Shown: positions 35,659-45,589 of the stretch, piece after piece
How the letters are laid out: each line of letters begins with the position of its first letter
Position numbering within the stretch: the stretch's first letter is position 1
Source: Clostridia bacterium
Lineage (GTDB): Bacteria > Bacillota > Clostridia > Acetivibrionales > JAFADI01
Length of the DNA stretch: 64,000 nt
Direction: 5' to 3'
Assembly (NCBI GenBank): GCA_026418695.1
Contig: JAOAAU010000147.1
Coordinates: 1 to 64,000, forward strand
Translations under genes and position numbers: made by a program
Notes under the pieces: generated by a model
What the model was told of the DNA's origin: nothing
The model's database searches: none
The model's input: only the letters and a program-made list of their open reading frames with translations

Positions 35659-37221
35659 TTACTTATTTTTTGCTATGAAGTCATTTGCTTGCTTCTGTGC
35701 TTCATCAATAACCTTTTTAATACCTGCTTTTTCAAGCGCTGCCTTCACCTTGGGATAATGAGTATCATAGTCAACAACGCCTCTTGCCAAAGGTTCGCCA
35801 AGGTTTTTACCTACCGTATTCAATGCTGCTACCTCTGTCTTAACCGGATCCTGGTTGAAGATCCAACCTACAGTTTTGGAGATGACGGCAGAATCATTGA
35901 ATTCTTTCATCTTCTTCCATTTATCAGGACTTTCATTTGCCCAGAGATAATCAAGGAACTGGTTACCACCCATGGACCACTGAGCCATTCCTGTATAACC
36001 GGAATTCTGAGCGTTTACGCCATCTGCAAAGTCAATCTGATTTTCACCGATCTTCTTATAGTGCTTACCTTCAATACCCCATGACATGAGGTTCTTCAGC
36101 TTCTTGTTTACGAAAAGCTCATTGATAAACGCCATTGCCTTGTCAGGATTCTTTGCTGTTCTTGGAATTGCCAGCATTGAGTTTGTGAGGTCGTTGGTGT
36201 TTGCAAAAGGTTTAACATCTGCATAGGCATTAAACTGAAGTACTTTGTATCCCAACTGAGCTTCCATTTCTTCCGCTTTACCAGGCTTCAACTGTTCAGC
36301 CCACATAAATGCCTTCTGAGCTTTCTTGATTGGCATACCGTCCTGGATCGTAGCTGAATCCTTATTAATATAACCCTTATTGTACCATTCCCTGGACATT
36401 TTTACCGCTTCTATGAATTCAGGTTGTTCATATACGTTTACAACTTCCACTTTATCAGCAGATTTCCTCATAGAAACAGGAACCTCAACGGAGCAGAGGA
36501 TTTCATAGAAATTCTGCATGAAATAAACCATCTGGTCGCCTTTTGTGGATAAGAAAGGTACCACGCCTGGTTCCTTCTCTTTGATCACCTTGAACATCGG
36601 TTCAAAATCTTTAGGTGTTTTTACTGTAGAAAAATCAAAGTTATACTTTTCTGCCAAAGCCTTGTTCACCAGAACGCCGCCTACACCGGTCATGTCTTTT
36701 GCGGTTGGAATTCCGTAAAGAACGCCGTCAAACTTCGGCGCTTTCAAATATGCGGGATGGATATTGGCAACGATGTCCTTACCGTGTTTAGCCAAAAGGT
36801 CATCCAATGGCTGGAATGCTTTTTGCGCTACATAGTTGGAAAATCCCCACCAGCTTGGTGCAAACATAACATCAATCGGTTCTCCGGAAGCGATAACAAG
36901 TCTTTGTTTGTCTTGGTAGCTGTCCCAGAAGAAATAGTTCAATTTTACAGTTGCGTTGATTTTTGCCTTCAACTCTTTGTTGATTTCCTCCTGTACCAAA
37001 GGTAAATCTTTTACCTGAGGTGCAAGGAAATAAGCGTTCAACTCTACAGCCTTACCTGCATCTGCAGTATCGGCTTTCTTTTCAGCTGCAGGTGCTGCAG
37101 TTTCTGCTTTCTTTTCTTCAGAAGCAGCTTGTTGTTTTGATCCTCCGCAACCTGCCAGCACAAGTGTGAATACCAGCATCACTGCCAGAACCAGACTTCC
37201 AGTTCTTTTCATTTTGGACAT
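35659..37221 (-). CDS. LplA-type lipoprotein binding protein (importer 2)
   Basis: This 520-residue protein has signal peptide and lipobox Cys25 (LVLAGC), an Ala/Glu/Lys-rich linker and a large two-lobed binding domain (NYVAQKAFQPLDDLLAKHG; MSWGIEGKHYKKIG near 395, a motif shared with the LplA of importer 1). AAAGGAGG precedes the ATG. It follows the LplB/LplC permeases, from which a 148-nt gap with a small CCTGCA/TGCAGG stem divides it. It is the natural partner of that permease pair. The ligand is unknown. Confidence 0.88.
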   Translation of the reverse strand: MSKMKRTGSLVLAVMLVFTLVLAGCGGSKQQAASEEKKAETAAPAAEKKADTADAGKAVELNAYFLAPQVKDLPLVQEEINKELKAKINATVKLNYFFWDSYQDKQRLVIASGEPIDVMFAPSWWGFSNYVAQKAFQPLDDLLAKHGKDIVANIHPAYLKAPKFDGVLYGIPTAKDMTGVGGVLVNKALAEKYNFDFSTVKTPKDFEPMFKVIKEKEPGVVPFLSTKGDQMVYFMQNFYEILCSVEVPVSMRKSADKVEVVNVYEQPEFIEAVKMSREWYNKGYINKDSATIQDGMPIKKAQKAFMWAEQLKPGKAEEMEAQLGYKVLQFNAYADVKPFANTNDLTNSMLAIPRTAKNPDKAMAFINELFVNKKLKNLMSWGIEGKHYKKIGENQIDFADGVNAQNSGYTGMAQWSMGGNQFLDYLWANESPDKWKKMKEFNDSAVISKTVGWIFNQDPVKTEVAALNTVGKNLGEPLARGVVDYDTHYPKVKAALEKAGIKKVIDEAQKQANDFIAKNK

Positions 37222-37369
37222 AGTAGATCCTCCTTTTAATATTTGTTGTTTTATATTGACCGGTAAAATGGGTGACTTTAACTAAACCTGCAGTTCTTCT
37301 TTCAAAATGCAGGCCATTTTCACTTTTTAGACTTCAGTCCTTGGGTGAGTCACCGCATCGATACCGATA

Positions 37370-38293
37370 TCAACCTTTAACAGCCCCGATGGTAAGACCT
37401 TTGATAAAATATTTCTGGAAGAAGGGGTAGGCAAACACGATCGGCCCAACCCCAAGAATAGCCATGGCCATTCGGAGTGTTTCTCCAGGGATCTTCATCA
37501 GCTCAGCCGACGCATTTCCCATGGAAGCAGCCTGCGAAGATGTCAGGTATTCAATAGATCGCAGCGCCTGGTACATTGAAAACTGAATGTTGTAATATTT
37601 TGTACTGTTGATGAACAAAAGGCAAAGATACCAATCATTCCAATATGCCAGGACAGAGAACAAGCCAATGGTGGCAATAACCGGTTTGGACAGAGGGATT
37701 ACGATCTTGATAAATGTGGCAAATTCGCTTGCGCCGTCTATCTTTGCGGATTCCAGAATGGAATCGGGTAAATTTAAACTGAAGAAAGTCCTCACGATCA
37801 GTACGTTAAATGCGGTTATCAATGCAGGAATAACCAGCATGGCCGGATTGTCCTTCATTTGAAGATATTTGGTATATAAGATATACCAAGGCACAAGGCC
37901 TCCCTGAAACAGCATGGTAAAGAACATGAAAAAGGCGAAGAAGTTACGGTACTTAAAGCTTTTTCTGGAAATAGGGTACGCATACATCATCGTCAGCAAT
38001 ACACTGAGGATAGTACCAATTACGCATACCGCAATCGTAACACCGTAGGCCGTCAGAATTTTTTCAGGATCATAGAACAGATATTTATAAGTGCTAAAAT
38101 TAATTTCACTTGGAAAGAAGGAATACCCATTTTCAATCAATGAAATCTCGCTTGTAATGGAGACCATAAATATCAAAACCAGCGGTGCGATACATGCAAT
38201 ACAATAAATAGAAAACAGTATATTGAATATTAAATTGGATGTCTTGGATATTGAATTTGATTCAAAAGTTGATTCTAATGCTTTGGTGGTCAT
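37370..38293 (-). CDS. LplC-type ABC importer permease (importer 2)
   Basis: This 307-residue six-helix permease has EAA loop LESAKIDGASEFATFIKIVI followed by PLSKP, and ends FIKGLTIGAVKG. It is about the length and layout of the LplC-type proteins of importers 1 and 3. It begins 29 nt after the LplB-type gene. No ATPase is encoded nearby. Confidence 0.92.
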   Translation of the reverse strand: MTTKALESTFESNSISKTSNLIFNILFSIYCIACIAPLVLIFMVSITSEISLIENGYSFFPSEINFSTYKYLFYDPEKILTAYGVTIAVCVIGTILSVLLTMMYAYPISRKSFKYRNFFAFFMFFTMLFQGGLVPWYILYTKYLQMKDNPAMLVIPALITAFNVLIVRTFFSLNLPDSILESAKIDGASEFATFIKIVIPLSKPVIATIGLFSVLAYWNDWYLCLLFINSTKYYNIQFSMYQALRSIEYLTSSQAASMGNASAELMKIPGETLRMAMAILGVGPIVFAYPFFQKYFIKGLTIGAVKG

Positions 38294-38322
38294 AAAATCC
38301 TCCCATCTTCGAACGATGCTTT

Positions 38323-39282
38323 TTAAAATATTTTATGCTCTTCACTAATTTTCCCAACGCCCCAGTTTGCCAGCAATACAAGTATGAAACCGACAACAGA
38401 CTGATAAAAACCGGCTGCTGAGGACATTCCAAGGTCTCCGCTGGAAATCAGTGCGTTATAGATGTAGGTGTCAAGAACCCCAGTAGTCGGCTGTAAAAGT
38501 CCCTGCTGCATCGGTACCTGGTAGAACAGGCCGAAATCAGACCTGAAAATATTACCTAATGCCATGAGGGTCGTTACAATCATTAGTGGAACTAAAAACG
38601 GAATGGTAATCGCTTTTATTTGTTGAATTTTATTTGCACCATCCAGTACCGCCGCTTCATAATATTCCGGATCGATTCCTGTGATTCCGGCAAGGTAAAG
38701 TACAATTCCATATCCGATATTCTTCCATATATTTACGACAGGGAGAATGAAAGGCCAGTATTCCGGTGCTGTATACCAGTCAATCGGCATTAGGTTTAAC
38801 ATTGGCGCAATGGACATATTGTACAATCCATTAGGACTGAGGACGGAATATACCAGGTAGGCTACGACAACCCACGAAAGAAAATATGGAAGGAAGATGA
38901 CGGATTGAAAGAACTTGGCCAGGAATTTGCTTCTTAATTCATTTAGGATCAAAGCTACAGTTACAGCGATTACAAGGTTAAGCACAATAAAAGCCAGATT
39001 GTATCCAATCGTGTTTCGGGTGATCTCCCATGCATCTTTCGTTTTAAAGAGAAATTCAAAGTTCTGAAGACCGGACCATGGGCTCTTTAAAAAACCATCC
39101 TCATAATTGAAGTTTTTAAATGCGATGATCGCACCAAACATTGGCAGATAATAATTGATAAACACCAGGATAAAAGGCGGCAAAATCATTAAAAATAATG
39201 CCTTGTTGGTAGATAGTTCTTTTAGAAATCCTGACTTGAATTTTATTGGTTTCTTTTCCAATACGGTGTTCATGTTTGACAT
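38323..39282 (-). CDS. LplB-type ABC importer permease (importer 2)
   Basis: This 319-residue permease has a short cytoplasmic N-terminus, six membrane segments and EAA loop YEAAVLDGANKIQQIKAITI followed by PFLVP. It is the heterodimer partner of the LplC-type protein downstream. Upstream lies a 250-nt gap with a two-armed palindrome and then a family 1 binding-protein gene that does not normally go with this permease type. Confidence 0.92.
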   Translation of the reverse strand: MSNMNTVLEKKPIKFKSGFLKELSTNKALFLMILPPFILVFINYYLPMFGAIIAFKNFNYEDGFLKSPWSGLQNFEFLFKTKDAWEITRNTIGYNLAFIVLNLVIAVTVALILNELRSKFLAKFFQSVIFLPYFLSWVVVAYLVYSVLSPNGLYNMSIAPMLNLMPIDWYTAPEYWPFILPVVNIWKNIGYGIVLYLAGITGIDPEYYEAAVLDGANKIQQIKAITIPFLVPLMIVTTLMALGNIFRSDFGLFYQVPMQQGLLQPTTGVLDTYIYNALISSGDLGMSSAAGFYQSVVGFILVLLANWGVGKISEEHKIF

Positions 39283-39420
39283 CCTTATTCCTTCCCTTTC
39301 AATATAAAATCAAATCAATAGACATAAATCTATTGTTAGATGAAGAGATTTCATCATTTTAGTCCTTGATGCTTGTATACACCATAAGATTTTTATACGG
39401 TTTATTTCATTTTTTCTTGA

Positions 39421-39511
39421 AAGCAATAAAGAATATACGCATGTTATAGCCCCACTATATGCACGGGTGAAGCTATAACCCTCCCCCACTGCAATACATT
39501 CTTTATTGCTT
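39421..39511. repeat. nested palindromic element between two importer 2 genes
   Basis: Outer arms AAGCAATAAAGAAT (39421-39434) and its reverse complement (39498-39511) enclose inner arms GTTATAGC (39443-39450) and GCTATAAC (39472-39479). The centre is G+C-rich. No U-run follows on the minus strand. It resembles a small mobile palindromic element or a strong RNA structure. Confidence 0.5.
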
Positions 39512-39532
39512 CCAATTGGTTTCAATTTTAAT

Positions 39533-40837
39533 CTAGTTGGAAGTACCCTTCAGTTTTGCCATATCCTTTACAAATTCATCCGGGGTCTTTTTTCCGGCAA
39601 ACAGTTCAGCTACAAGGCTTTTATGTGTTTCAGCCTCGGCAGCCGGTAAAATGGTATCCCACCACCCTACAAAGGAAGTACCTGTATTCATCAGTTTTCC
39701 AGCTTCTTTTGTCAGCGGAGTTATTTTTATGCTGTCTGCTCCATCCGTTTTCCAACAGGGAAGCCCGGCTCCTCGTAAATACCCTTCCTTCCCGGCTTTT
39801 TCACAAATGAATTTTAATGCTGCTACCGCTTCTTCCACATGTTGTGTATTTACATTCACACAGAACCCGTCCACATTCCCCCCGTAAAATTCTGTTGCAA
39901 TCCCTTTGCCTCCTTCTATGACCGGAAATGGAACCACAACAATCTGATCCTTTGTTGTGGTTTTTGATTTATCGATGGTAATCCCTACCCAATTTCCTTG
40001 ATAAATCATTGCTGCTTTTCCTTCGGTAAACTCGTTGACCATCTCATTGAACCCCAAGCCAAAAGCGTTATCATTGAATGCCTTTTCCTTGACAAGTTCG
40101 GTAAGCTTTTCTGCAGCCTCCCTGAACTGCGGCTGGTCAAATTGGCTTGGCTTCTTCATAGCGTCCATGCAAGCCTGGTTACCTGCTTGTCTCATCGCCA
40201 GAATGTCATACCAATACATCCCCGGCCATCGATCCTTTTCGCCAACGGAAATTGGCGTAATTCCCTTAGCTCTAAGTTTTTTTACTGCGTCCAAAAGTTC
40301 GTCATAGGTCTCGGGGATCTTTGCTCCAGCCTTTTCAAACAATTCTTTATTACAGTATAAATTCGCTATGAATGTAAGCATCGGAAGACTGTAAACCCGG
40401 CCGTCAAAAGTACACGCCTCGAGGATACCTGGAATCAGTCTGTCTCTTGTACCATCATTCAAATAGGAATCCAGCGGGAGAATGTTCCCCTCACTGATAT
40501 ACGGACTTACAAAACTGCCGCCCCACATGTAGAATAAATCCGGAGCTTCCCCTGCGGCTAAAGCCGTCTTGATCTTGGTTTTATACGGTTCACCGCTGAC
40601 ACCATCTGCCAAGACCTTAACTTTCGGATTTCTGTCGTTCCAATCCTTGATTGCATTTTTCACTGAATTTGTTGTGGAATCCGCCTCATTCACCCAATGA
40701 TGCCACATGGTCAACGTAATTGATTGGGTATCCGTTTTTGTCTTTGAAGGCTTTGTGGTGCTGCCGCAGGCAGCAAGGCTGAATACCAAAGCCACAACAA
40801 TTCCCATTCTCAGGACATTGAAAATGGACTTCTTCAT
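39533..40837 (-). CDS. family 1 sugar-binding lipoprotein (importer 2 locus)
   Basis: This 434-residue protein has lipobox Cys24 (SLAACG) and family 1 features (KIKTALAAGEAPDLFYMWGG; EFTEGKAAMIYQGNWVGI). It resembles the binding protein of importer 0 rather than the LplA group. It has no UgpA/UgpE-type permeases of its own: downstream are LplB/LplC-type genes with their own LplA. It may feed that channel, serve as a signalling partner for the kinase upstream, or be the survivor of a deleted importer. GGAGGAGG precedes the ATG. Confidence 0.9.
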   Translation of the reverse strand: MKKSIFNVLRMGIVVALVFSLAACGSTTKPSKTKTDTQSITLTMWHHWVNEADSTTNSVKNAIKDWNDRNPKVKVLADGVSGEPYKTKIKTALAAGEAPDLFYMWGGSFVSPYISEGNILPLDSYLNDGTRDRLIPGILEACTFDGRVYSLPMLTFIANLYCNKELFEKAGAKIPETYDELLDAVKKLRAKGITPISVGEKDRWPGMYWYDILAMRQAGNQACMDAMKKPSQFDQPQFREAAEKLTELVKEKAFNDNAFGLGFNEMVNEFTEGKAAMIYQGNWVGITIDKSKTTTKDQIVVVPFPVIEGGKGIATEFYGGNVDGFCVNVNTQHVEEAVAALKFICEKAGKEGYLRGAGLPCWKTDGADSIKITPLTKEAGKLMNTGTSFVGWWDTILPAAEAETHKSLVAELFAGKKTPDEFVKDMAKLKGTSN

Positions 40838-40971
40838 TGTTCTGACCTCCTCCGTTTTTTCAGCTTATTCTAATTTTATCAACAGTCTGGTTTTTTCTCG
40901 ATTCATTTTTATTGCATCATCATTCAAAAATTTATCATGAATTATATTGATCTGATTACTTGAAGAAAAAA

Positions 40972-40985
40972 GAAAAGCGCTTCCC
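40972..40985. promoter_or_regulatory. candidate catabolite-responsive element (CcpA site)
   Basis: GAAAAGCGCTTCCC has the AAGCGCTT core of CcpA operators. On the minus strand a TATAAT follows (40942-40947) and the family 1 binding-protein gene starts about 100 nt later, so glucose repression of this gene is plausible. Confidence 0.45.
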
Positions 40986-41108
40986 TAAAATACGGATGTT
41001 TGATTTATGTGTCGCTTAAACTGTATTTATGTACTGAATCGCCCTATGTACCACACATAGGGCGTCTATTCTGACAGGATACCATGAAAAGCATCTGGCT
41101 TCAAAGTT

Positions 41109-42713
41109 TTATATCTTCCTAAAATCATTCACACTGACTCCGGTAAACTTTTTAAAAAGAATGCTGAAGTAGTGAGGGTCAGCAATTCCAACCATTTCTC
41201 CCACCTGGTACACCTTCATATCCGTTTCCTTCAGCAGTCTTACAGCCTTTTCCATTCTCATCTTGGTGATATACTCCACAAAGGTTTGCTGGGTTTCCTG
41301 CTTAAAGAGCCGGCTCAGGTGACTCGGGCTGATGAAGAACTCCTTGGCCACACCGGATAATGACAGTTCGGATTCATGGATATTCTTTTGAATATGTTCA
41401 AGGATTTGATTGATCAACTTGTTCGCCTTTTTTTCGTTGGAACTGTGAATTTTATCTATGATATTGGAAACCAGGCTTCTCAAGTAATCTTTTAATTCAG
41501 GCAGATTATCTATTTTGGAGATTTCACTATACGGCTGTGTGTTATCGCCCCATAGTTCCGCGGTACTGATATTCAATTCTAAAACTGCGTGCTGGCAGGC
41601 CAGCAGGATATCAAAAGCTTCAAGCCGAATCTTATCGACGGCATTATTCCGGCAGTAAAAGAATTCCGGAAGCGTTTCGTCGATAAATTCGGAAGCCTTG
41701 TCCTTGATTCCTGTCTTGATATAAAAGTTCAGCTTTTCAATTTTATTGGGATTCACCCGCCATTGACTGTCCGTGTTGAAATTAATGTCGTTATAGTTTA
41801 CCACCTGGTTTTTCCCGACGACAACTTTATAGTTTAAAGCATCGCAGGCCTCACTGTAAGAAAGTTTGATATTGCTGAGGCCATTGACCTTATTTCCGAT
41901 CCCTATGGATATAAAGCACTTGCATTTATTGATGATGCATATTTTCACCATTTCACAGCAATCCGTAAGATCAAGTTCCTCATTGTTACTCAGTATTACG
42001 ATCTTTCCGGCGTAATCGTAAAACACGGTAACATACTCATCTTCCCGGAAGGTTTGCCGGATAATATCCGCACATTGGATGTCCAGCAGAATCTTTTGCT
42101 CTTCTCCTTCAACAACGTCTTTAAAGGAACTGCTTACTTCAACAACAGCGATTTGAAAAACATCAGTTCCAGGATTCAAACCGATCTTAAAATAATTCAG
42201 CCTTTTTGATATCTCATCTTGATTCAGTTCACTTTGCAGTAATTCATTCAGAACCTTCTCCCTGATATAAGGCAGACTTTCCTCCAACTGAAGCTTCAGC
42301 TTATCATACTCATGTTTATGAGTTCTTTGGGATTCAATTTTCTCTTTCAGGTCCAGAGCTACCTTTTTAATTTCCACCTTGTTGATTGGCTTCAACAGGA
42401 AATCAGAAATCCCCAGCTTTATGCTCCTTTTGGCATATTCAAATTCGTCATGGCCGGTAACAATGACAATTTTTATGTGAGGATATTTCTCTATCACGAT
42501 TTTGCTGAATTCGATTCCATCCATGAAAGGCATGCAGATATCCGTAAATATAATATCCGGGATGATGCTATCTACCAGTTCCAGGGCTTCCTTGGCACTG
42601 GCAGCCTCTCCGGCGATCTCCATTCCGATCTCTTCCCAGTCGATCCGCATTTTCAACAGATTTCTGATAAGGTGTTCGTCATCTACAATGAGTACTTTGA
42701 GTTGATCAGTCAT
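41109..42713 (-). CDS. YesN-type AraC response regulator (importer 2)
   Basis: This 534-residue protein has a receiver domain (1-125; Asp58 in IIFTDICMPFMDG), a central region of unknown fold (about 150-420) and a C-terminal AraC domain (about 430-534; ISPSHLSRLFKQETQQTFVE and HYFSILFKKFTGVSVND). Its start overlaps the kinase gene by 8 nt. It probably activates the transporter genes that follow on the same strand. Confidence 0.93.
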   Translation of the reverse strand: MTDQLKVLIVDDEHLIRNLLKMRIDWEEIGMEIAGEAASAKEALELVDSIIPDIIFTDICMPFMDGIEFSKIVIEKYPHIKIVIVTGHDEFEYAKRSIKLGISDFLLKPINKVEIKKVALDLKEKIESQRTHKHEYDKLKLQLEESLPYIREKVLNELLQSELNQDEISKRLNYFKIGLNPGTDVFQIAVVEVSSSFKDVVEGEEQKILLDIQCADIIRQTFREDEYVTVFYDYAGKIVILSNNEELDLTDCCEMVKICIINKCKCFISIGIGNKVNGLSNIKLSYSEACDALNYKVVVGKNQVVNYNDINFNTDSQWRVNPNKIEKLNFYIKTGIKDKASEFIDETLPEFFYCRNNAVDKIRLEAFDILLACQHAVLELNISTAELWGDNTQPYSEISKIDNLPELKDYLRSLVSNIIDKIHSSNEKKANKLINQILEHIQKNIHESELSLSGVAKEFFISPSHLSRLFKQETQQTFVEYITKMRMEKAVRLLKETDMKVYQVGEMVGIADPHYFSILFKKFTGVSVNDFRKI

Positions 42714-44529
42714 GATTTGCCTCCTTTATCACCTTTACCGGAATCGAAATGATAATTTTTGTTCCTTCTCCCGGCTTGCTATTCATCTGGAAACAATCTT
42801 CCACCCCGTAGAATATTCTTAATCGTTCGATCGTACCCCTCAATCCGAAGCTAGCTGCATCGACACCGAGATCGCTCTCCATGATTTTTCGGATATCTTC
42901 TTCACTCATTCCTGCACCATCATCCTCAACCGAGATGTAAATGTGATCCTCAGAATACTTTGTTGATATTCGGATAATTCCATTTCCGCCTTTGGCTCTA
43001 ATTCCATGGTACAGTGCGTTTTCTACAAGAGGCTGCAAAACAAGCTTGAGAATTTTAAATTGGTTGCATCTTTCATCTGTATCAAATTCAACAGTGAACA
43101 TATTTTCATAACGTACCTGCTGTATTTTCAAGTAGCTTTTCACCATTTCAATCTCCTCGGCGATGGTGATTACTTCTTTCCCCTTGCTTAAACTGAGCCG
43201 GTAATAACTTCCCAGTGCATCTACAACGTCGCAAACTTCCTCTGTCTTTCCCGATAACGCCAGAGAGTTGATGGAATCCAAGGTGTTGTAAAGAAAATGA
43301 GGCTTTATTTGCGCCTGAAGCACATTCAGCTCCGCTTTTCGCTTTACGCGCTGTTCTTCAATAACACGCCTGATCAGTTCCCGGATCTGTCCAATCATAA
43401 TATTGTATCCGTCTCTCAGCTTCCCGATTTCATCATCCCCCGCCTGGATATCCACCGTATTAAACTCACCCTTTTCCACGCCTTTCATGGACTTGAGCAG
43501 CTTCTTAATGGGAATGGTGATCATTCTGGAGATAAATATGGAGCCTAAAAACAGGATAAAGCTGTTAATTACGATAATTGCAAAACCCACCAGGCTGGAT
43601 GCGGTTGTCTCATTGGACAACTCCTTGATCGGTATGATGCTGATAATTTTCCAGTTGTATTTTTTCTCTACAAGATAGGAAACCAGTACCTCCCTGCCGT
43701 TTAGCTTCTCCTTCCGGAAGCCGTGCTCGTTATTTCCGAAGCCCTTGACCAGGCTGCTGATCTCTTCCTTGCTGAAATCACTTAACTTAATGATGCTGTC
43801 ATTGTTTTCATCCAGAATGGTAATACTTGTGGCATAGTTGTTGACGATATTGGCATAGGATTCTTTAAACGCCGCTTCCGGAATATTAATGACCAGGATC
43901 CCGATAGGTGCTGTGGTATTGATGTCCCTGATCATTCTGATCATAGAAATGAAATTGTCATCCAGCGTCCTTTCAAAGGCTCCTCCTCCATTCAAGCGAA
44001 GGATATAAGCGCCCCTTCCGCTGGCAACCGGACCATACCATCCTGTTTCCATGACTTTGATGGGAACAAATCTATAATCATTTTGATTGCTGACGGAATA
44101 CTCCTTTCCGTTCATATCAAATACATAAATTGAAGAGATTGCGGGAGTTTCCTGGATCAGCTTGTTCAAATAAGCGCTGACCCTTTCCTGGGCATTCAAG
44201 TCATAATAGATATCCCCGTTCCTCAGCAGGTATTGGATATCATTATCGGATAAAATCATCTTGGAATAGCTGTTGATATTATTGATCATCAAATTGAGAT
44301 TGGCCTTGATGGAATACAGCGTCTGAACGGAAACATCACTGACCTTATTCAGCGCAATATTGGAGTATATTTTCTGATAAAGAAAGTTACTTAACGTAAT
44401 AGAAGCAATCAGCAGCAAAAAATAGAAGAGTGTAAATTTAATACTGATTTTAAGATCCGCAAACCTCTTCTCAACGCTTTTATAGCAAGCACTTAGTTTT
44501 TGCTCCAGCACCTCATACATAATATTCAT
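42706..44529 (-). CDS. YesM-type sensor histidine kinase (importer 2)
   Basis: This 607-residue protein has a membrane helix at about 30-50, an extracellular sensor (about 52-290), a second helix (about 300-322), HAMP (about 325-375), His411 in IKPHFLYNT and a HATPase domain (ENALYHG, EDDGAGM). It is encoded first in its operon, unlike importers 0 and 3 where a YesN gene leads. A good promoter lies about 30-55 nt upstream. Confidence 0.93.
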   Translation of the reverse strand: MNIMYEVLEQKLSACYKSVEKRFADLKISIKFTLFYFLLLIASITLSNFLYQKIYSNIALNKVSDVSVQTLYSIKANLNLMINNINSYSKMILSDNDIQYLLRNGDIYYDLNAQERVSAYLNKLIQETPAISSIYVFDMNGKEYSVSNQNDYRFVPIKVMETGWYGPVASGRGAYILRLNGGGAFERTLDDNFISMIRMIRDINTTAPIGILVINIPEAAFKESYANIVNNYATSITILDENNDSIIKLSDFSKEEISSLVKGFGNNEHGFRKEKLNGREVLVSYLVEKKYNWKIISIIPIKELSNETTASSLVGFAIIVINSFILFLGSIFISRMITIPIKKLLKSMKGVEKGEFNTVDIQAGDDEIGKLRDGYNIMIGQIRELIRRVIEEQRVKRKAELNVLQAQIKPHFLYNTLDSINSLALSGKTEEVCDVVDALGSYYRLSLSKGKEVITIAEEIEMVKSYLKIQQVRYENMFTVEFDTDERCNQFKILKLVLQPLVENALYHGIRAKGGNGIIRISTKYSEDHIYISVEDDGAGMSEEDIRKIMESDLGVDAASFGLRGTIERLRIFYGVEDCFQMNSKPGEGTKIIISIPVKVIKEANHD

Positions 44530-44557
44530 TTCCTATTCATTAAGTAAACTTATTTCC

Positions 44558-44586
44558 ATTATAATGTAAATACTACTGGTAGTAAA
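44558..44586 (-). promoter_or_regulatory. sigma-A promoter for the importer 2 kinase gene
   Basis: TTTACT (44581-44586) and TATAAT (44558-44563) are 17 nt apart on the minus strand. A dyad TACTAC-TG-GTAGTA (44570-44583) overlaps the spacer and -35 box and could be an operator. Confidence 0.6.
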
Positions 44587-44593
44587 GAAAACA

Positions 44594-44628
44594 AACGACT
44601 CCTTCGATTCGCTTTCGAAGAAGCCGTT
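44594..44628 (-). terminator. intrinsic terminator of importer 3 operon
   Basis: Arms 44594-44607 and 44615-44628 pair over 14 positions with wobble, loop of 7 nt. On the minus strand TGTTTTCTTT follows. It separates importer 3 from the importer 2 regulatory genes. Confidence 0.75.
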
Positions 44629-44663
44629 CTCTTTTTGAGATGCTTGTTAATGCTTCTCTCCGG

Positions 44664-45578
44664 CTATTCTTTCACACTTCCCACACTCAACCCAACGACA
44701 AAATGCTTCTGTAGGAACGGGTATACCAACAGGATGGGTGTGGAAGCAACAATGGTGATTGCTGCGCGAATAGAGATCGGGGTCACCAGGTTCCTTGCAG
44801 TTTGCGCATCAACCCCCACAGCATTGGCCATTGCAGGATTATTGTTTGTCTGCGTTGCCGAAGCCAGGAGCTTCATCAGCTCATACTGAAGCGTGCTTAA
44901 TTCTTGCCGTCCTGAGCAGTATAAAAATGTATCAAACCAGGAATTCCAGGAACCGACAGCGACAAACAGAGCAACAGTGGCCAAGACCGGCATGCAAAGC
45001 GGAAATATGATCTGCATGAAAATTCTGAAATCACCGGCACCATCAATCTTTGCCGACTCAGCCAGGCTGTCGGGAAGAGTTCGGATATAGGTCCTGATTA
45101 CAATAAGATTGAACGCAGCTACCAGTGAAGGGACAACATAGACAAGGAAGTTGTTCATAAGGTGTAAATCCCTGATCAGCAGGTAGTTGGGGATGATCCC
45201 GGCGTTGAAGTACATGGTCATCACAAATACGACTGTAATAAACTTCCGGAAAACATATTCCCTCCTGCTTAAAGTGTATGCCAACATGGTAGTAAAGAAA
45301 ATGTTCAATACCGTTGCAAGCACAGTTCTTGCTACGGATATGAAAAACGCGTTGAAGACAGTCCCTGTGATAAATACCGCTTTATAGTTCTGAAGTGAAA
45401 AGACTCTCGGCCAAAGGTATATCCCTCCGCGTATGGTGTCCATCCCGTCATTGAAGGATACTGCAATGGTGTTTATGAAAGGGTAAAGCGTTACAACCGC
45501 AAGCAGCAGCATAAAAACAGTATTGAATAGATTAAAAGCCATGTCCCCAATATTGATCCTTTTTATACTCTTTATCAT
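44664..45578 (-). CDS. LplC-type ABC importer permease (importer 3)
   Basis: This 304-residue six-helix permease has EAA loop AESAKIDGAGDFRIFMQIIF followed by PLCMP and C-terminus FVVGLSVGSVKE. It starts 11 nt after the LplB-type gene. It is last in the operon, before a terminator. The substrate is unknown. Confidence 0.92.
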   Translation of the reverse strand: MIKSIKRINIGDMAFNLFNTVFMLLLAVVTLYPFINTIAVSFNDGMDTIRGGIYLWPRVFSLQNYKAVFITGTVFNAFFISVARTVLATVLNIFFTTMLAYTLSRREYVFRKFITVVFVMTMYFNAGIIPNYLLIRDLHLMNNFLVYVVPSLVAAFNLIVIRTYIRTLPDSLAESAKIDGAGDFRIFMQIIFPLCMPVLATVALFVAVGSWNSWFDTFLYCSGRQELSTLQYELMKLLASATQTNNNPAMANAVGVDAQTARNLVTPISIRAAITIVASTPILLVYPFLQKHFVVGLSVGSVKE

Positions 45579-45589
45579 GCTTCCGCCCC

